Positions 17,801 to 26,851 of a stretch of DNA of 64,000 bases are shown piece by piece (within the stretch, counting starts at the first letter, position 1; the number at the start of each line of letters is the position of its first letter). A program made the position numbers and the translations under genes. Source of the DNA: BMS3ABIN04 sp964553325 (GTDB taxonomy: Bacteria; Bacteroidota; Ignavibacteria; Ignavibacteriales; Melioribacteraceae); assembly GCA_964553325.1 (NCBI GenBank), contig CAZKKI010000070.1, forward strand, positions 13,050 through 77,049, read 5' to 3'. The notes under the pieces were generated by a model, which saw only the letters and a list, made by a program, of their open reading frames with translations, made no database searches and was not told the DNA's origin.

Positions 17801-19307
17801 CAATACGGAAATGAACATTCAAATTAACTCGGATAATTTTAAACTTGCCCCGCTTGAAAATTTGATTACTCCGATTAAAAAACTCAGCGGAGTTTTCCTT
17901 GCCGATATTTCAATCAACGGGACATTCGACAAACCGATATTTTCCGGCTTTGCTAAACTCGACAAATGTAATTTCACTGTAAAATCAACCAACTTGAAAT
18001 ATAAACTTGACGGTGAGTTCGATTTCCGCGACGAAGAAATTAACGTGAATAACATCGTACTTAAGAACGCAGGATTTTCTAAAAAAACAGGCGAGCTTAA
18101 GGGTAACGGCAAAATTTATTTCGACGGTTTCGGAATCGACGCAATAAATATTTCAACGGATGGTTCTCTGGCTTTGCTAAGCCGGCATTCTAAAGGAGCA
18201 AATCCGATTCTTTACGGTGATCTGTTCGTTGAAACAGAACAACCGCTTAATTATCAATATAAAAACGACAAATCGTTTTTAACCGGGAAAATCAATATAG
18301 TTGATGCCGATATCGTTTATCTTTCGGGTCAGCTAGGCCAAGATTTTTCTGACCGGAAAATAGTTTATAATTTTATCGCGGATACATCCAAGTTAAAGAG
18401 AAATGAGATTGAATTCAGAAAAGCTTTGCAGTCCACACTAAAAAACAACGGGGAAGAAAAAAACGTCTCGCTCAATTTCGATTACGATTTAAGTTTCGAT
18501 ATAAAAACAGTTGCAAAATTTAAGTTTATATTTTCTACCGTATTGAATCAGAAATTAACCGTTGAAACAAGAGGAAGTTTGAAATTCGCAAGTGTTGACG
18601 GAATTCCCAAAACCCAAGGCGAACTTAAACTGCTGCCGGGGTCAAAATTAGAATTTTTCAAACCGTTCGACGCTACCGGTTCCATAAGATTTGAAAGCGA
18701 TATTGCCGATCCGTATTTGGATATTGTTGCAACATACATCGGAGAAGTGGAACGGGAAACATCCACCGAAGAAGTTGCGGTCAAATTAAAAATCAAAAGC
18801 TCCCTCTCGAAATTAAAAGAAAATTTATCGAACGATCCTTCAATCTTTTCAATATACGTTGGTAGAGAAAACATTGCGAACGAAACACCCGATCCGCAAT
18901 ACGATGCTTCGAACGCATTACAATTTATATTGTTCGGACAACTTTCACTCGATAAAAATTTGAGCGCTAGTGAAAAAAGTAAACTTGCCGCGCTCGGTGA
19001 ATCGGCCGCTTACGCATTACTCGGTTCCACATTAAGTTCGTTTGTGCATTCCGCCGTCGGAGATGTTATCAGTAACATTCAACTGAAGAAATCGGGCGAA
19101 GTAATTTTTTCCGGTAGAATACAAAACATAAAATACAGCTTCGGCGGAAATACCCAATATTTTCAAATAGATAAAGCGGATATAAAAATAGAATATTTAT
19201 TCAATCCGAATTTTTTAATCAGACTCGAACAAAAAGATCCCGTTGTTGAAACGGCGACGGAAGAAAAGGTTCGGGAATTAGGAATTAAATACAGGTTTAG
19301 GTTTTAA
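14832..19307 (+). CDS. TamB-like translocation and assembly module protein
   Basis: 1,491 residues. One N-terminal membrane anchor (about 20-45, IIAFFAILIVIILVFFGF) is followed by a very long beta-rich region and a C-terminal DUF490/TamB domain (about 1,150-1,491) with LKLLPGSKLEFFKPFDATGSIRFE and the last strands ending in a basic-aromatic KYRFRF. TamB/AsmA-like proteins form a hydrophobic groove across the periplasm for phospholipid transport to the outer membrane, and help insert some outer membrane proteins with an Omp85 partner. The TTG start lies four bases after rfaE2, and rnr begins directly after its stop. The family is clear; which substrate it carries is not. Confidence 0.85.
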   Translation: MEEKQKDKTKKFERSVFRKILNGIIAFFAILIVIILVFFGFTQTKSFRTYLRTQIIQNVNESINGRLEIGKIDGSILTSLVLRDVNLTTPIDTIFHAQKIELKTSPLHILLRKIYIRKFEIKNAKISLIQNKDGFWNYELLGDTSRTAVQDTVKADSGKSEFPFGIQINKLDLKNVAFVRRAKEYHVSKTLYDHINFDDLIVDNLYLSAEIKADLKKEFAYLNLINLSGYPNFRIFRLKKLAGEFSFTNKFAQVDDFNLVTDSSDVSLSAKLQGFNLFGNVDLIKFNDFPLSVKLKANRFYFDDLSTFINGTKILKGTVGVDFDAKGKFGNFDIKKLTVDYLNTHLELSGNVKNLHKPEKLFFDVNITDSKLLEDDVIKMLPEISIPEFYGLEFTNLNIMFKGEPTRFHSILSSNVGEGSIEIDAYMDLQAEEPEYDVEFSTKDLDLYSIVNTSTLLNGNGKIKGKSFTPQKMENEILLQFANSEYNGYDIDSLFFFTTANSKVFDLNIESVVNNSQVDVNGRLDLRDKKNPVYNLKGSALNLNLASFTGDSLDNSNLNFTFSAVGKSLDIDSMNATFIVRLDSSVYREKDIDNTNISLNLVSGKSQRKIKLNSDLIDFNIEGDFSLEKSIELLTYESETITEIIKSKIHELNPAKFIVRKESVDTLNRISPIAFENINFDFNFEFKDLELLALFTNLEKLDIEGKGYGSVKNSPENFSVSTNLFLDYFLNKNNDNIVYFSDADIKLHFSRDNQVMAFDKLFGSLSIDGKHIYAGADLKNTTIDLIFNQSKLFYSLAAEAQEEIYAEAEGELLMEPGQQKISVENLWINYKNTDWENEETLFITIADTFVSFDNIILVNGDASILLVGTMNQNGEQNITIKLNRLPGRTFSKYIFEHAYQYFDADINLIAEIKGTPEEPLVSFKYNMKDINYRNINFGSLIANFEYENKLLKLNTSFIDSTGNFDKPLFLMQGYVPVDLSFGEIENRFPDNTEMNIQINSDNFKLAPLENLITPIKKLSGVFLADISINGTFDKPIFSGFAKLDKCNFTVKSTNLKYKLDGEFDFRDEEINVNNIVLKNAGFSKKTGELKGNGKIYFDGFGIDAINISTDGSLALLSRHSKGANPILYGDLFVETEQPLNYQYKNDKSFLTGKINIVDADIVYLSGQLGQDFSDRKIVYNFIADTSKLKRNEIEFRKALQSTLKNNGEEKNVSLNFDYDLSFDIKTVAKFKFIFSTVLNQKLTVETRGSLKFASVDGIPKTQGELKLLPGSKLEFFKPFDATGSIRFESDIADPYLDIVATYIGEVERETSTEEVAVKLKIKSSLSKLKENLSNDPSIFSIYVGRENIANETPDPQYDASNALQFILFGQLSLDKNLSASEKSKLAALGESAAYALLGSTLSSFVHSAVGDVISNIQLKKSGEVIFSGRIQNIKYSFGGNTQYFQIDKADIKIEYLFNPNFLIRLEQKDPVVETATEEKVRELGIKYRFRF

Positions 19308-21398
19308 ATGAAAAAGAAATTGAAAAAGTTTTTCGCCACAAACCCCTCGCGGGCTTACAAAGCGAAAACAATAGCAAAAAAATTAAACTTTAACGAACCG
19401 CACGAATATGCGGAGCTTAAAGCATTTTTACACGACCTTGTTGATGAAGGTTACTTAACACGTATAGGCAAACGTTTCCGGTTAAAAGACGTTACTAAAA
19501 GATTAACCGGAACATTGCAAATTTCCGCGGACAACAACTTCGGATTTGTTATTCCCGATAATCCGAAAATAAAAGATATTTTCATAGCGGAAAAAAATCT
19601 CGGTACGGCATTCGACGGCGATATTGTTGAAGTCCAACTTTTTGCCAAAAGAAAAGGAAAGAATCCCGAAGGCGAAATAATTAAAATAATAAAACGAGCA
19701 ACTACGGAAATTACGGGAATACTTCGTAAAACGGACTCTTTCTATTTTGTTGAACCGGATAACAAAAAAATATATCGCGATATTTACATTCCACAATCAA
19801 GATTAAGGGGCGCGAAAATAGGTGATAAGGTTGTTGTTTCCAATATCAAATGGAATTCGCAATTCTTAAATCCCGAAGGAGAAATTACGGAAGTAATCGG
19901 GAAAGCCGGTACATACGATACCGAAATGTTTTCTATCGCAAAAGAATTCGATTTGCGATATAAATTTCCGCCGAAAGTTTCCGCCGATGCTGCAAAAATC
20001 CCCGTTAAAATTCCGCAATCGGAAATTAAAAAACGTTTGGATTTGCGACGAAAAAATGTTTTCACAATCGACCCCGAAACCGCAAAAGATTTTGACGATG
20101 CGGTATCCGTAGAATTTATGAAAAACGGTAATTTTCTCGTCGGCATTCATATTGCCGATGTTAGTCATTACGTAAAACCCGGAACGTCAATATTCAAAGA
20201 AGCCCACAAACGTTCAACCAGCGTTTACCTTGTCGGCAAAGTAATTCCGATGCTTCCCGAAAAGTTATCAAACCAAGTATGTTCATTGGTACCGAACGAA
20301 GACAGGCTAACATATTCCGTAATAGTGGAACTTACGCCGACTGCAAAAATTGTTAATTACAAAATCAAAAAGACAATAATCAAAAGTAAAAGACGTTTTA
20401 CGTACGAAGAAGTGCAGCAAATTATCGATACGAAAAAAGGTGAATTCAAAAAAGAAATTTTAACCTTGAACACTTTGGCTCAAACCCTTCGCAAAAAGCG
20501 CGAAGCAAAAGGAAGTATTAATTTTGTAAAACCCGAAGTCGAGTTCGTGCTTGATAAAAAAGGAATTCCGCTGGACGTCCGCATAAAAAAAATTCAAGAA
20601 AGCAATAACCTGATTGAAGAATTTATGCTGTTGGCCAACCGCATAGTAGCCCGTCACGTGAATCTTCATAAACAAAAACACAATTACCCGTTCGTCTACC
20701 GCGTTCACGATTTACCGGACGAAGAAAAATTAGCGGAATTTGCCAGCTTTGTAAGATCACTCGGTTATTCTTTTGCACCAAATGCCGCCAACAGCTCGAA
20801 AGAAATGCAAAAACTTTTAAAACAAGTAAAAGGGACACCCGAAGAGGCCGTAATAAATGAAGTGGCTATTAGATCGATGGCAAAAGCCATTTACTCCACC
20901 GAAAACATTGGGCATTACGGTTTGGGATTCCGATATTACACACACTTTACTTCACCGATACGGAGATTCCCCGATTTGCTTGTTCATCTTCAAATTCACG
21001 AATACATTGAAAACAATAAAGGAAGAATTTTTAATTTCGCACAACTTGAAGAATATTGTGAACATGCTTCGGCCCAAGAACGCAGCGCCGTGAATGCGGA
21101 AAGACTTTCCGTTAAACTAAAACAGATGGAATTTTTGCGCAACAAAATCGGCGAAGAATTTGTTGCGGTAATTTCCGGTGTTACGAATTTCGGATTATTC
21201 GTCGAACTGGAAGACACTCTTGCCGAGGGTTTGGTTAGTATTCGAGATATGGATGACGATTTTTACGTTTTCGACGAGAAAAATTATACGCTTTACGGAA
21301 AACATAAAGGAAAAAAATTCCGCTTGGGCGATAAAGTAAAAGTGAGACTCATCAGAATAGACGAAGACAAAAGGGAGATAGATTTTATACTTTCATAA
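19308..21398 (+). CDS. rnr: Ribonuclease R
   Basis: Processive 3'-5' exoribonuclease of the RNB family, 696 residues. An N-terminal winged-helix region (about 1-65, AKKLNFNEPHEYAELKAFLHDLVDEGYL) is followed by two cold-shock domains (about 70-225). The catalytic RNB domain (about 235-575) contains TIDPETAKDFDDAVSVEF with the metal-binding aspartates, and GIHIADVSHYVKPGT. A C-terminal S1 domain (about 610-692) contains AVISGVTNFGLFVELE. The start follows the tamB-like stop with no gap. It degrades structured RNA and takes part in RNA quality control. Confidence 0.95.
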   Translation: MKKKLKKFFATNPSRAYKAKTIAKKLNFNEPHEYAELKAFLHDLVDEGYLTRIGKRFRLKDVTKRLTGTLQISADNNFGFVIPDNPKIKDIFIAEKNLGTAFDGDIVEVQLFAKRKGKNPEGEIIKIIKRATTEITGILRKTDSFYFVEPDNKKIYRDIYIPQSRLRGAKIGDKVVVSNIKWNSQFLNPEGEITEVIGKAGTYDTEMFSIAKEFDLRYKFPPKVSADAAKIPVKIPQSEIKKRLDLRRKNVFTIDPETAKDFDDAVSVEFMKNGNFLVGIHIADVSHYVKPGTSIFKEAHKRSTSVYLVGKVIPMLPEKLSNQVCSLVPNEDRLTYSVIVELTPTAKIVNYKIKKTIIKSKRRFTYEEVQQIIDTKKGEFKKEILTLNTLAQTLRKKREAKGSINFVKPEVEFVLDKKGIPLDVRIKKIQESNNLIEEFMLLANRIVARHVNLHKQKHNYPFVYRVHDLPDEEKLAEFASFVRSLGYSFAPNAANSSKEMQKLLKQVKGTPEEAVINEVAIRSMAKAIYSTENIGHYGLGFRYYTHFTSPIRRFPDLLVHLQIHEYIENNKGRIFNFAQLEEYCEHASAQERSAVNAERLSVKLKQMEFLRNKIGEEFVAVISGVTNFGLFVELEDTLAEGLVSIRDMDDDFYVFDEKNYTLYGKHKGKKFRLGDKVKVRLIRIDEDKREIDFILS

Positions 21399-21446
21399 TT
21401 GTAGAAATATATTTATAATAAATGAAAAATTTCGGACGGTAAAACT

Positions 21447-24400
21447 ATGAGAACTCTGTTTTTTCTGTTTACGTACTTTATTATTAGTTCAATTTCCATA
21501 GCTCAACAATTCGGTCAAAATAAGGTTCAGTACAAAGAATTCGAATGGTATTATATTCAAACAAAACATTTCGATCTTTACTTTACCGAACAAGGTAAAG
21601 ACATTGCCGAATTTGCCGCTCATGTTGCCGAAAAAGCCCTTGTTGATATAGAAAGTGTTTTGAATTATCAAATTAACAACAGAATTATTCTAATAGTTTA
21701 TAATTCCCACAACGATTTTCAAGAAACAAATACAACTTTCGGTTACCTTAGTCAAGGCGTCGGCGGTTTTACGGAACCATTTAAAAACAGAGTCGTTTTT
21801 CCGTTCGAAGGCTCTTACAGAAAATTCCGGCATGTTATCCATCATGAACTAGTGCATGCCGTTATGCGCGATTATTTATACGGCGGAACGCTTCAAAACA
21901 TAATTTCAAAGGGAATAACGTTGGAGTTACCACAGTGGTACCACGAAGGTATGGCCGAATATTTATCATCCGACTGGGAAACGAATTCCGATATGTTCAT
22001 AGCCGATGCAATTATTAACGAATATTTGCCCGATATTAACGGATTATACGGCTATTATGCTTACCGCGGGGGTCAATCGCTTTTCCGCTACATAGCTCAA
22101 ACTTACGGTAAGCAGAAAGTCGGTGAAATGCTTTCGCGAATTAAAGGAGTCGGCAATTTGGTCGACGGTATTAAATCCGCAATCGGATTGGATATGGAAC
22201 AGCTGAACGAAAGATGGAAAAAATCACTTAAAAAACAATATTGGCCGGAAATAGAATACCGAAGCGATCCGGACGAGTTTGCGAAAAGGTTGACCGATCA
22301 CAAAAAATCTTTCGGCTTTTACAATACAAGTCCCGCCATTTCACCGCAAGGCGACAAAATAGCTTTTATTTCCGATAGAGATATTTTTTTGGATGTTTAC
22401 ATAATGAATTCATTCGACGGCAAAATAATTAAACGCGTTGTGGAAAGCGGGAAATCAGCCGATTTCGAAGAGCTAAATGTTTTGTTCCCCTCTCTAACTT
22501 GGGCACCCGATAATAAAAGAATTGCGCTTTCAGTAAAAAGTGAAGGTTACGATGTAATTTCAGTAATTGATGTTGAAGAAGATAATACGGAATTTCTTCC
22601 TTTTAAATTAGACGGTATCGAATCGGTTAGTTGGGCTCCGGACGGAAAAAAAATAGCGTTCCTCGGCAGTAATTCAAAACAATCGGATATTTATTTGTAC
22701 GATTTGGAAACTAAAAAATTAACTAATTTAACTGATGATATTTTTAGTGACTACCAACCGAGTTGGACAGCCGACAGCAAGAAGATTATTTTTTCTTCCG
22801 ACAGGAAAAATTATTCCAAAGAAAATTTTCCGCAAGACGGTTACTCTATGACTAACCACGATTACCAACATTTGGATTTATATTTACTCGATGTTGAAAC
22901 GGCCTCGGTAACGAGATTGACCGATTGGGAATATAGTGATGAAATGTCTGCTGTTTCATCGCCCGACAGCAAAGAGATATTATTCGTTTCCGATAAAAAC
23001 GGTATAAATAATATTTACAGAAAACGCATTGTATTTGAAGAAGGCGACACGGTTTCGTCGTTATTGGCAATGAAAGCGGTTCCGCTAACGAATTCCATAA
23101 ACGGATTAAATCAATTGTCCGTTTCATACGACGGGAAAAAATTAGTGTTTTCCACACTCTTCAAAGGCGGTTATAATATTTTTCTAATTAACAATCCTTT
23201 TGAAATGGAAGCCGTCGGCGATAGTTTGAAACCGACTAAATTCATGGCTTCGTTGTTGAAAAAAGAAAACGGAACCGTTGTTTCGGCAAATATCGATTCC
23301 ACGGTGTTTACCGATTCGATGCTAGTGCTGAGCCAACTGGAAGAAGTAAAAAAAGTTGTTTCGGATTCTTCCGCCGAAAAGGTTTCCCCCCAAATTTTTA
23401 CGGGTCAATATGTAAAAGAGACCGAGATTGTCGATACGAATTCTCAAAAATATTCAAGGTATGTTTTCGGTGGCGATAACATTGTAATCGATTCGTCGAA
23501 GCTGCGATTAAACAAGGAGAGACTGTTTAAAGAAAAATTGGATGAAAACGGAAACTATTTGGTTAACAAATACAAAATAAATTTCTCGCCCGATTTGATT
23601 TATGCTAACGCCGGATACAGCACGTTGTACGGTCTTCTCGGCACAACGGTACTGTCTTTCAGCGACGTGATGGGAGATCATATTTTAACCGGCGTAACAA
23701 GTTTGCAAATCGATTTGAAAAACAGCGATTACGGTATTGCGTATTATTATCTGCCGAAAAAAATCGATTGGGGTATAGAAGCATACCATACCGCCAGATT
23801 TGTTTACTTGTCGAACGGGTTGTACTCTAATCTTTACCGCTTTCGTAATTTCGGCGGAATAATCTCCGCAAGAATTCCCATGAACAGATTTTACAGACTT
23901 GATGCAAGTTTAAGTTTGCAACGGGTTTCTTCGGAAAACCTCGATAACTTTCTGGTTCCTATCGATAAATCAACATACTTTATTCCCTCTTTGAGCTATG
24001 TACACGATAATACTCTTTGGGGTTATACTTCACCGATCGAAGGTGTAAGATACAACTTTACGGTTTTCGGTAACGCGGCATTCTTTAATAAAAACCAAAG
24101 TTTTTATTCGCTCATTTGGGATTACAGAAGATATTTCAGGTTTTGGTTCGATAATTCATTCGCCTTCCGTTTTTCCGGTGGATATTCCGGCGGGGGAAAT
24201 CCGCAAAGATTTTTTATCGGCGGAACCGATAGCTGGTTAAACAGGGAATTTGCCACTGGAGATATTCCGGTGAGAACCGCTTCCGATTTCGCTTTTCTTA
24301 CACCGGCGCTCCCTTTGCGCGGTTACAGATATGCGGAAAAAATTGGCACCAAATATGCCTTATTAAATTTGGAACTCAGAATGCCACTTATTCGTTACTT

Positions 24401-24668
24401 GTTAACGGGTCCGGTACCTCTCTTGTTCAGAAATATTTTGGGAACTGCATTTATCGATGTCGGTTCGGCTTGGGATGAAACTAAAAAACTACAATTCGTA
24501 AGCAGAGATGAATTCGGGAAATGGGAAACAAAAGATTTGTTAATCGGTACAGGTTTTGGCGCTCGCGTTTTCTTTCTATTCCTTTGGCGACTCGATGTTG
24601 CTTGGACTTACGACTTAAAAAACTTTTCCGTGCCGAAATATTATATTTCCATCGGATTGGATTTTTAA
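21447..24668 (+). CDS. Secreted metalloprotease-like / TolB-like propeller / outer membrane barrel protein
   Basis: 1,073 residues in three parts. After a signal peptide (1-19, ends SIAQ), residues about 30-260 form a peptidase-MA-like domain with HELVH at 133-137 and a later glutamate in PQWYHEGMAEYL (E167), the zinc ligands of gluzincins. Residues about 290-590 are TolB/WD40-like propeller repeats (ISPQGDKIAFISDRD, WAPDGKKIAFLGS, WTADSKKIIFSSDRK). Residues about 690-1,073 look like an Omp85/surface-antigen beta-barrel with a BamA-like loop motif PLRGYRYAEKIGTKYALLN and an aromatic last residue (GLDF). It is probably outer-membrane anchored with the other domains in the periplasm. Substrate unknown. 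Confidence 0.75.
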   Translation: MRTLFFLFTYFIISSISIAQQFGQNKVQYKEFEWYYIQTKHFDLYFTEQGKDIAEFAAHVAEKALVDIESVLNYQINNRIILIVYNSHNDFQETNTTFGYLSQGVGGFTEPFKNRVVFPFEGSYRKFRHVIHHELVHAVMRDYLYGGTLQNIISKGITLELPQWYHEGMAEYLSSDWETNSDMFIADAIINEYLPDINGLYGYYAYRGGQSLFRYIAQTYGKQKVGEMLSRIKGVGNLVDGIKSAIGLDMEQLNERWKKSLKKQYWPEIEYRSDPDEFAKRLTDHKKSFGFYNTSPAISPQGDKIAFISDRDIFLDVYIMNSFDGKIIKRVVESGKSADFEELNVLFPSLTWAPDNKRIALSVKSEGYDVISVIDVEEDNTEFLPFKLDGIESVSWAPDGKKIAFLGSNSKQSDIYLYDLETKKLTNLTDDIFSDYQPSWTADSKKIIFSSDRKNYSKENFPQDGYSMTNHDYQHLDLYLLDVETASVTRLTDWEYSDEMSAVSSPDSKEILFVSDKNGINNIYRKRIVFEEGDTVSSLLAMKAVPLTNSINGLNQLSVSYDGKKLVFSTLFKGGYNIFLINNPFEMEAVGDSLKPTKFMASLLKKENGTVVSANIDSTVFTDSMLVLSQLEEVKKVVSDSSAEKVSPQIFTGQYVKETEIVDTNSQKYSRYVFGGDNIVIDSSKLRLNKERLFKEKLDENGNYLVNKYKINFSPDLIYANAGYSTLYGLLGTTVLSFSDVMGDHILTGVTSLQIDLKNSDYGIAYYYLPKKIDWGIEAYHTARFVYLSNGLYSNLYRFRNFGGIISARIPMNRFYRLDASLSLQRVSSENLDNFLVPIDKSTYFIPSLSYVHDNTLWGYTSPIEGVRYNFTVFGNAAFFNKNQSFYSLIWDYRRYFRFWFDNSFAFRFSGGYSGGGNPQRFFIGGTDSWLNREFATGDIPVRTASDFAFLTPALPLRGYRYAEKIGTKYALLNLELRMPLIRYLLTGPVPLLFRNILGTAFIDVGSAWDETKKLQFVSRDEFGKWETKDLLIGTGFGARVFFLFLWRLDVAWTYDLKNFSVPKYYISIGLDF

Positions 24669-24696
24669 AGGAACCGGTTTAAGCCGATTCCTTTTT
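24667..24696 (+). terminator. Terminator between the convergent barrel-protein and fmdB genes
   Basis: AAAGGAA plus CGG (24667-24677) pairs with CCG plus TTCCTTT (24684-24694) with one mismatch, followed by T residues on the plus strand. The hairpin overlaps the last codons of the minus-strand fmdB gene. Confidence 0.7.
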
Positions 24697-24966
24697 GGAG
24701 TTAGAAGTTTTTGCCGGTTCAGTTGTTTTACCGGCGCCGGAGTCTTTAGATTTATTGTTCCCAGAGGAAACTGCGGAAGAATTGGAATTTTTATAATCCG
24801 TTAAATAAAACCCGCTGCCCTTAAATACTAAACCGGCTCCGTTGCTAATTAATCTTTTAACCTTTCCGCCGCATTTGGGGCAAATTTCTATCGGTGCATC
24901 ACTCATCTTTTGAAATTCTTCAAAAAGATGACCACATTCCAAACACTTGTATTCATACGTAGGCAT
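24679..24966 (-). CDS. FmdB-family zinc ribbon protein
   Basis: 95 residues. The N-terminal half is the FmdB/CxxC_CxxC_SSSS zinc ribbon: MPTYEYKCLECG and ICPKCGGK give the four ligands C8, C11, C29 and C32, and the region ends in a GSGFYLTDY segment. The tail from about residue 60 is low-complexity Ser, Lys, Asn and Glu. The start is the ATG at 24966, placed after a strong GGGAGGA site; an upstream extension does not match the family. FmdB proteins are often described as putative regulators, but the role is not established. It is divergent from the lipoprotein gene that follows. Confidence 0.88.
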   Translation of the reverse strand: MPTYEYKCLECGHLFEEFQKMSDAPIEICPKCGGKVKRLISNGAGLVFKGSGFYLTDYKNSNSSAVSSGNNKSKDSGAGKTTEPAKTSNSKKESA

Positions 24967-25079
24967 ACATTCCTCCCGAAAATTTATGACCTCAAATTTA
25001 ATTATTTGCCAATGAAAAAGAAATAGTGATATTATTATCGTTATTTTATTATCTTTAATTAAAAAATGTTCCGGTTTAG

Positions 25080-25745
25080 ATGAAGAATAAAACTTTTTCC
25101 GGTTTCTTACTTTTACTAATTTTGCTAACCGGTTGTTTGAATTACGAACAAATAACAACCGTAAGAACGGACGATTCCGGTAAAATGTTCATTCATTACT
25201 GGATGAAATTTTACTCGAATCAAGATTCAATTTTGGTTAACCAACTTGGTATTTTCAACGAAGATTCCGTTAAATCGCAATTCTCGTCTTCATTTACTAC
25301 AGTAAAAACCGTAAACGTATTCAGCGATTTTACCGACAGTACAATTCATGCACAAATTGAATTCGAGTTCACAAAATTCGATTCGCTTAACCTGCTCAGA
25401 CCGTTCAGGAATAACGAACTTTCCATCAAAAAAGGACCGGACAACACAAAAATATTTTCACAATTCATTCCACCGTTTGCTACCGGTTTCGGATTCGAGC
25501 CCAAACAGTACAAATTGAAATATGTTTACTATCTGCCCGGCGAAATAATTAAGCATAACGCAAAGGAAATATCGAACAACAAATTAACATGGGAATTCAG
25601 TTTGGAAGACATCGGCACGGGAAAAACCATTTCGGCTACTTATATTCCATTTAAATTGAAAGAAACTCCCATGATTATATATATTTTGGCTTTTGTTGTG
25701 CTATTGATAGTAATTACTTTCTTATTTAAAAAGAGGAAGGATTAA
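25080..25745 (+). CDS. Putative lipoprotein with C-terminal membrane segment
   Basis: 221 residues. The N-terminus has a lipobox, LLTGC, with the acylated cysteine at 19. The middle part is beta-rich (VRTDDSGKMFIHYWMKF). Residues about 199-217 are a strong membrane segment (MIIYILAFVVLLIVITFLF) followed by the basic tail KKRKD. This predicts anchoring by lipid at one end and by a helix at the other, with the bulk of the protein in the periplasm. I do not recognise the family. It stands alone between fmdB (divergent) and prs. Confidence 0.7.
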   Translation: MKNKTFSGFLLLLILLTGCLNYEQITTVRTDDSGKMFIHYWMKFYSNQDSILVNQLGIFNEDSVKSQFSSSFTTVKTVNVFSDFTDSTIHAQIEFEFTKFDSLNLLRPFRNNELSIKKGPDNTKIFSQFIPPFATGFGFEPKQYKLKYVYYLPGEIIKHNAKEISNNKLTWEFSLEDIGTGKTISATYIPFKLKETPMIIYILAFVVLLIVITFLFKKRKD

Positions 25746-25804
25746 ACTACAAAATTCATACTAGCGCAAACAAAAATCATATTTCCATAACTGATTTTGT
25801 TTAT

Positions 25805-25835
25805 TTGACTTAGCAAATTGATTTATTTATATTTG
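25805..25835 (+). promoter_or_regulatory. prs promoter
   Basis: TTGACT (25805-25810), 17 bases, TATATTTG (25828-25835), about 48 bases before the prs start codon. The same design as the lexA, rpsF and argC promoters in this window. Confidence 0.75.
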
Positions 25836-25882
25836 CAGACTATGAATTTCTGACATGCTTATAAATTTAAGTTAAGATTTTG

Positions 25883-26821
25883 ATGGAAGATACACCGCGT
25901 ATTTTTTCCGGAAGTTCAAATCCGGAATTAACAAAAAAGATCGTCGATTATCTCGGTTTACCGCTGGGAAACGTTGAATCGAAGCATTTTAGCGACGGTG
26001 AAATTTGGATAAAATTTAAAGAGAATATTCGCGGCGGGGATGTTTTTATTGTTCAGTCAACTCATCCGCCGGCGGATAATTTAATGGAATTACTCATCAT
26101 GCTCGATGCGGCAAAACGTTCTTCCGCACGGCGTGTAACGGCGGTAATTCCATATTTCGGTTATGCGCGGCAAGACAGAAAAGATCAACCGCGGGTTGCA
26201 ATTACGGCAAAACTCGTTGCAAATTTGATTACGGTTGCCGGAGCCGACAGAGTGATAGCAATGGACTTACACGCGGCACAAATACAAGGATTCTTTGACA
26301 TTCCGTCCGATCACTTGTATGCATCGCCCGTGTTTACTAGTTTGTGGAAAGAAAAAGCAGATAATCTTGTAGTTGTTTCTCCGGATGTTGGCGGTATTAA
26401 ACTTGCGCGGTCGTATTCGAAAAGAATCGGCGCTAAATTGGTTGTAATTGATAAACGCCGGCCCAAACCGAATGAAACCGAAGTAATGCACATTATCGGC
26501 GATGTTGAAGGAAAAGACGTTTTAATTGTAGATGATATTATCGATACGGGCGGAACTTTTGTTTCGGCAATTGAAGCACTTAAAAAAAGAGGCGCGCAAA
26601 AAATTTACGGCGCAGTAACACATGCTGTTTTATCGGGACAAGCAATCGAGAAAATAGAAAATTCCGCTATAGAAAAACTCTATGTTACCGATAGCATCCC
26701 GGTGAAAAGAAAAAGTGAAAAAATCGTAGTTCGAACGGCCTCCATACTATTAGCGGAGGCAATTTTAAGAACACATAACAACGAATCGATAAGTTCGTTG
26801 TTCGACGTTGATAAAAGTTAA
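25883..26821 (+). CDS. prs: Ribose-phosphate pyrophosphokinase
   Basis: Makes PRPP from ribose 5-phosphate and ATP, feeding purine, pyrimidine, His, Trp and NAD synthesis. 312 residues, the normal length. Visible motifs are FSGSSNPELTKKI at the start, FSDGEIWIKFKENIRGGDVFIVQS, the ATP-binding YFGYARQDRK, the catalytic DLHAAQIQGFFDIPSDHL, and the PRPP loop VLIVDDIIDTGGTF. I chose the ATG at 25883 over an adjacent in-frame TTG. rplY follows after 30 bases, as in many bacteria. Confidence 0.96.
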   Translation: MEDTPRIFSGSSNPELTKKIVDYLGLPLGNVESKHFSDGEIWIKFKENIRGGDVFIVQSTHPPADNLMELLIMLDAAKRSSARRVTAVIPYFGYARQDRKDQPRVAITAKLVANLITVAGADRVIAMDLHAAQIQGFFDIPSDHLYASPVFTSLWKEKADNLVVVSPDVGGIKLARSYSKRIGAKLVVIDKRRPKPNETEVMHIIGDVEGKDVLIVDDIIDTGGTFVSAIEALKKRGAQKIYGAVTHAVLSGQAIEKIENSAIEKLYVTDSIPVKRKSEKIVVRTASILLAEAILRTHNNESISSLFDVDKS

Positions 26822-26851
26822 ATTATAATATATTAATGGAGTGATATAAAA

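Noticed and set aside
24967..25158. N-terminal extension of the FmdB protein
   Set aside because: The extra 64 residues cover the divergent promoter region and do not fit the family; a strong ribosome site supports the start at 24966.
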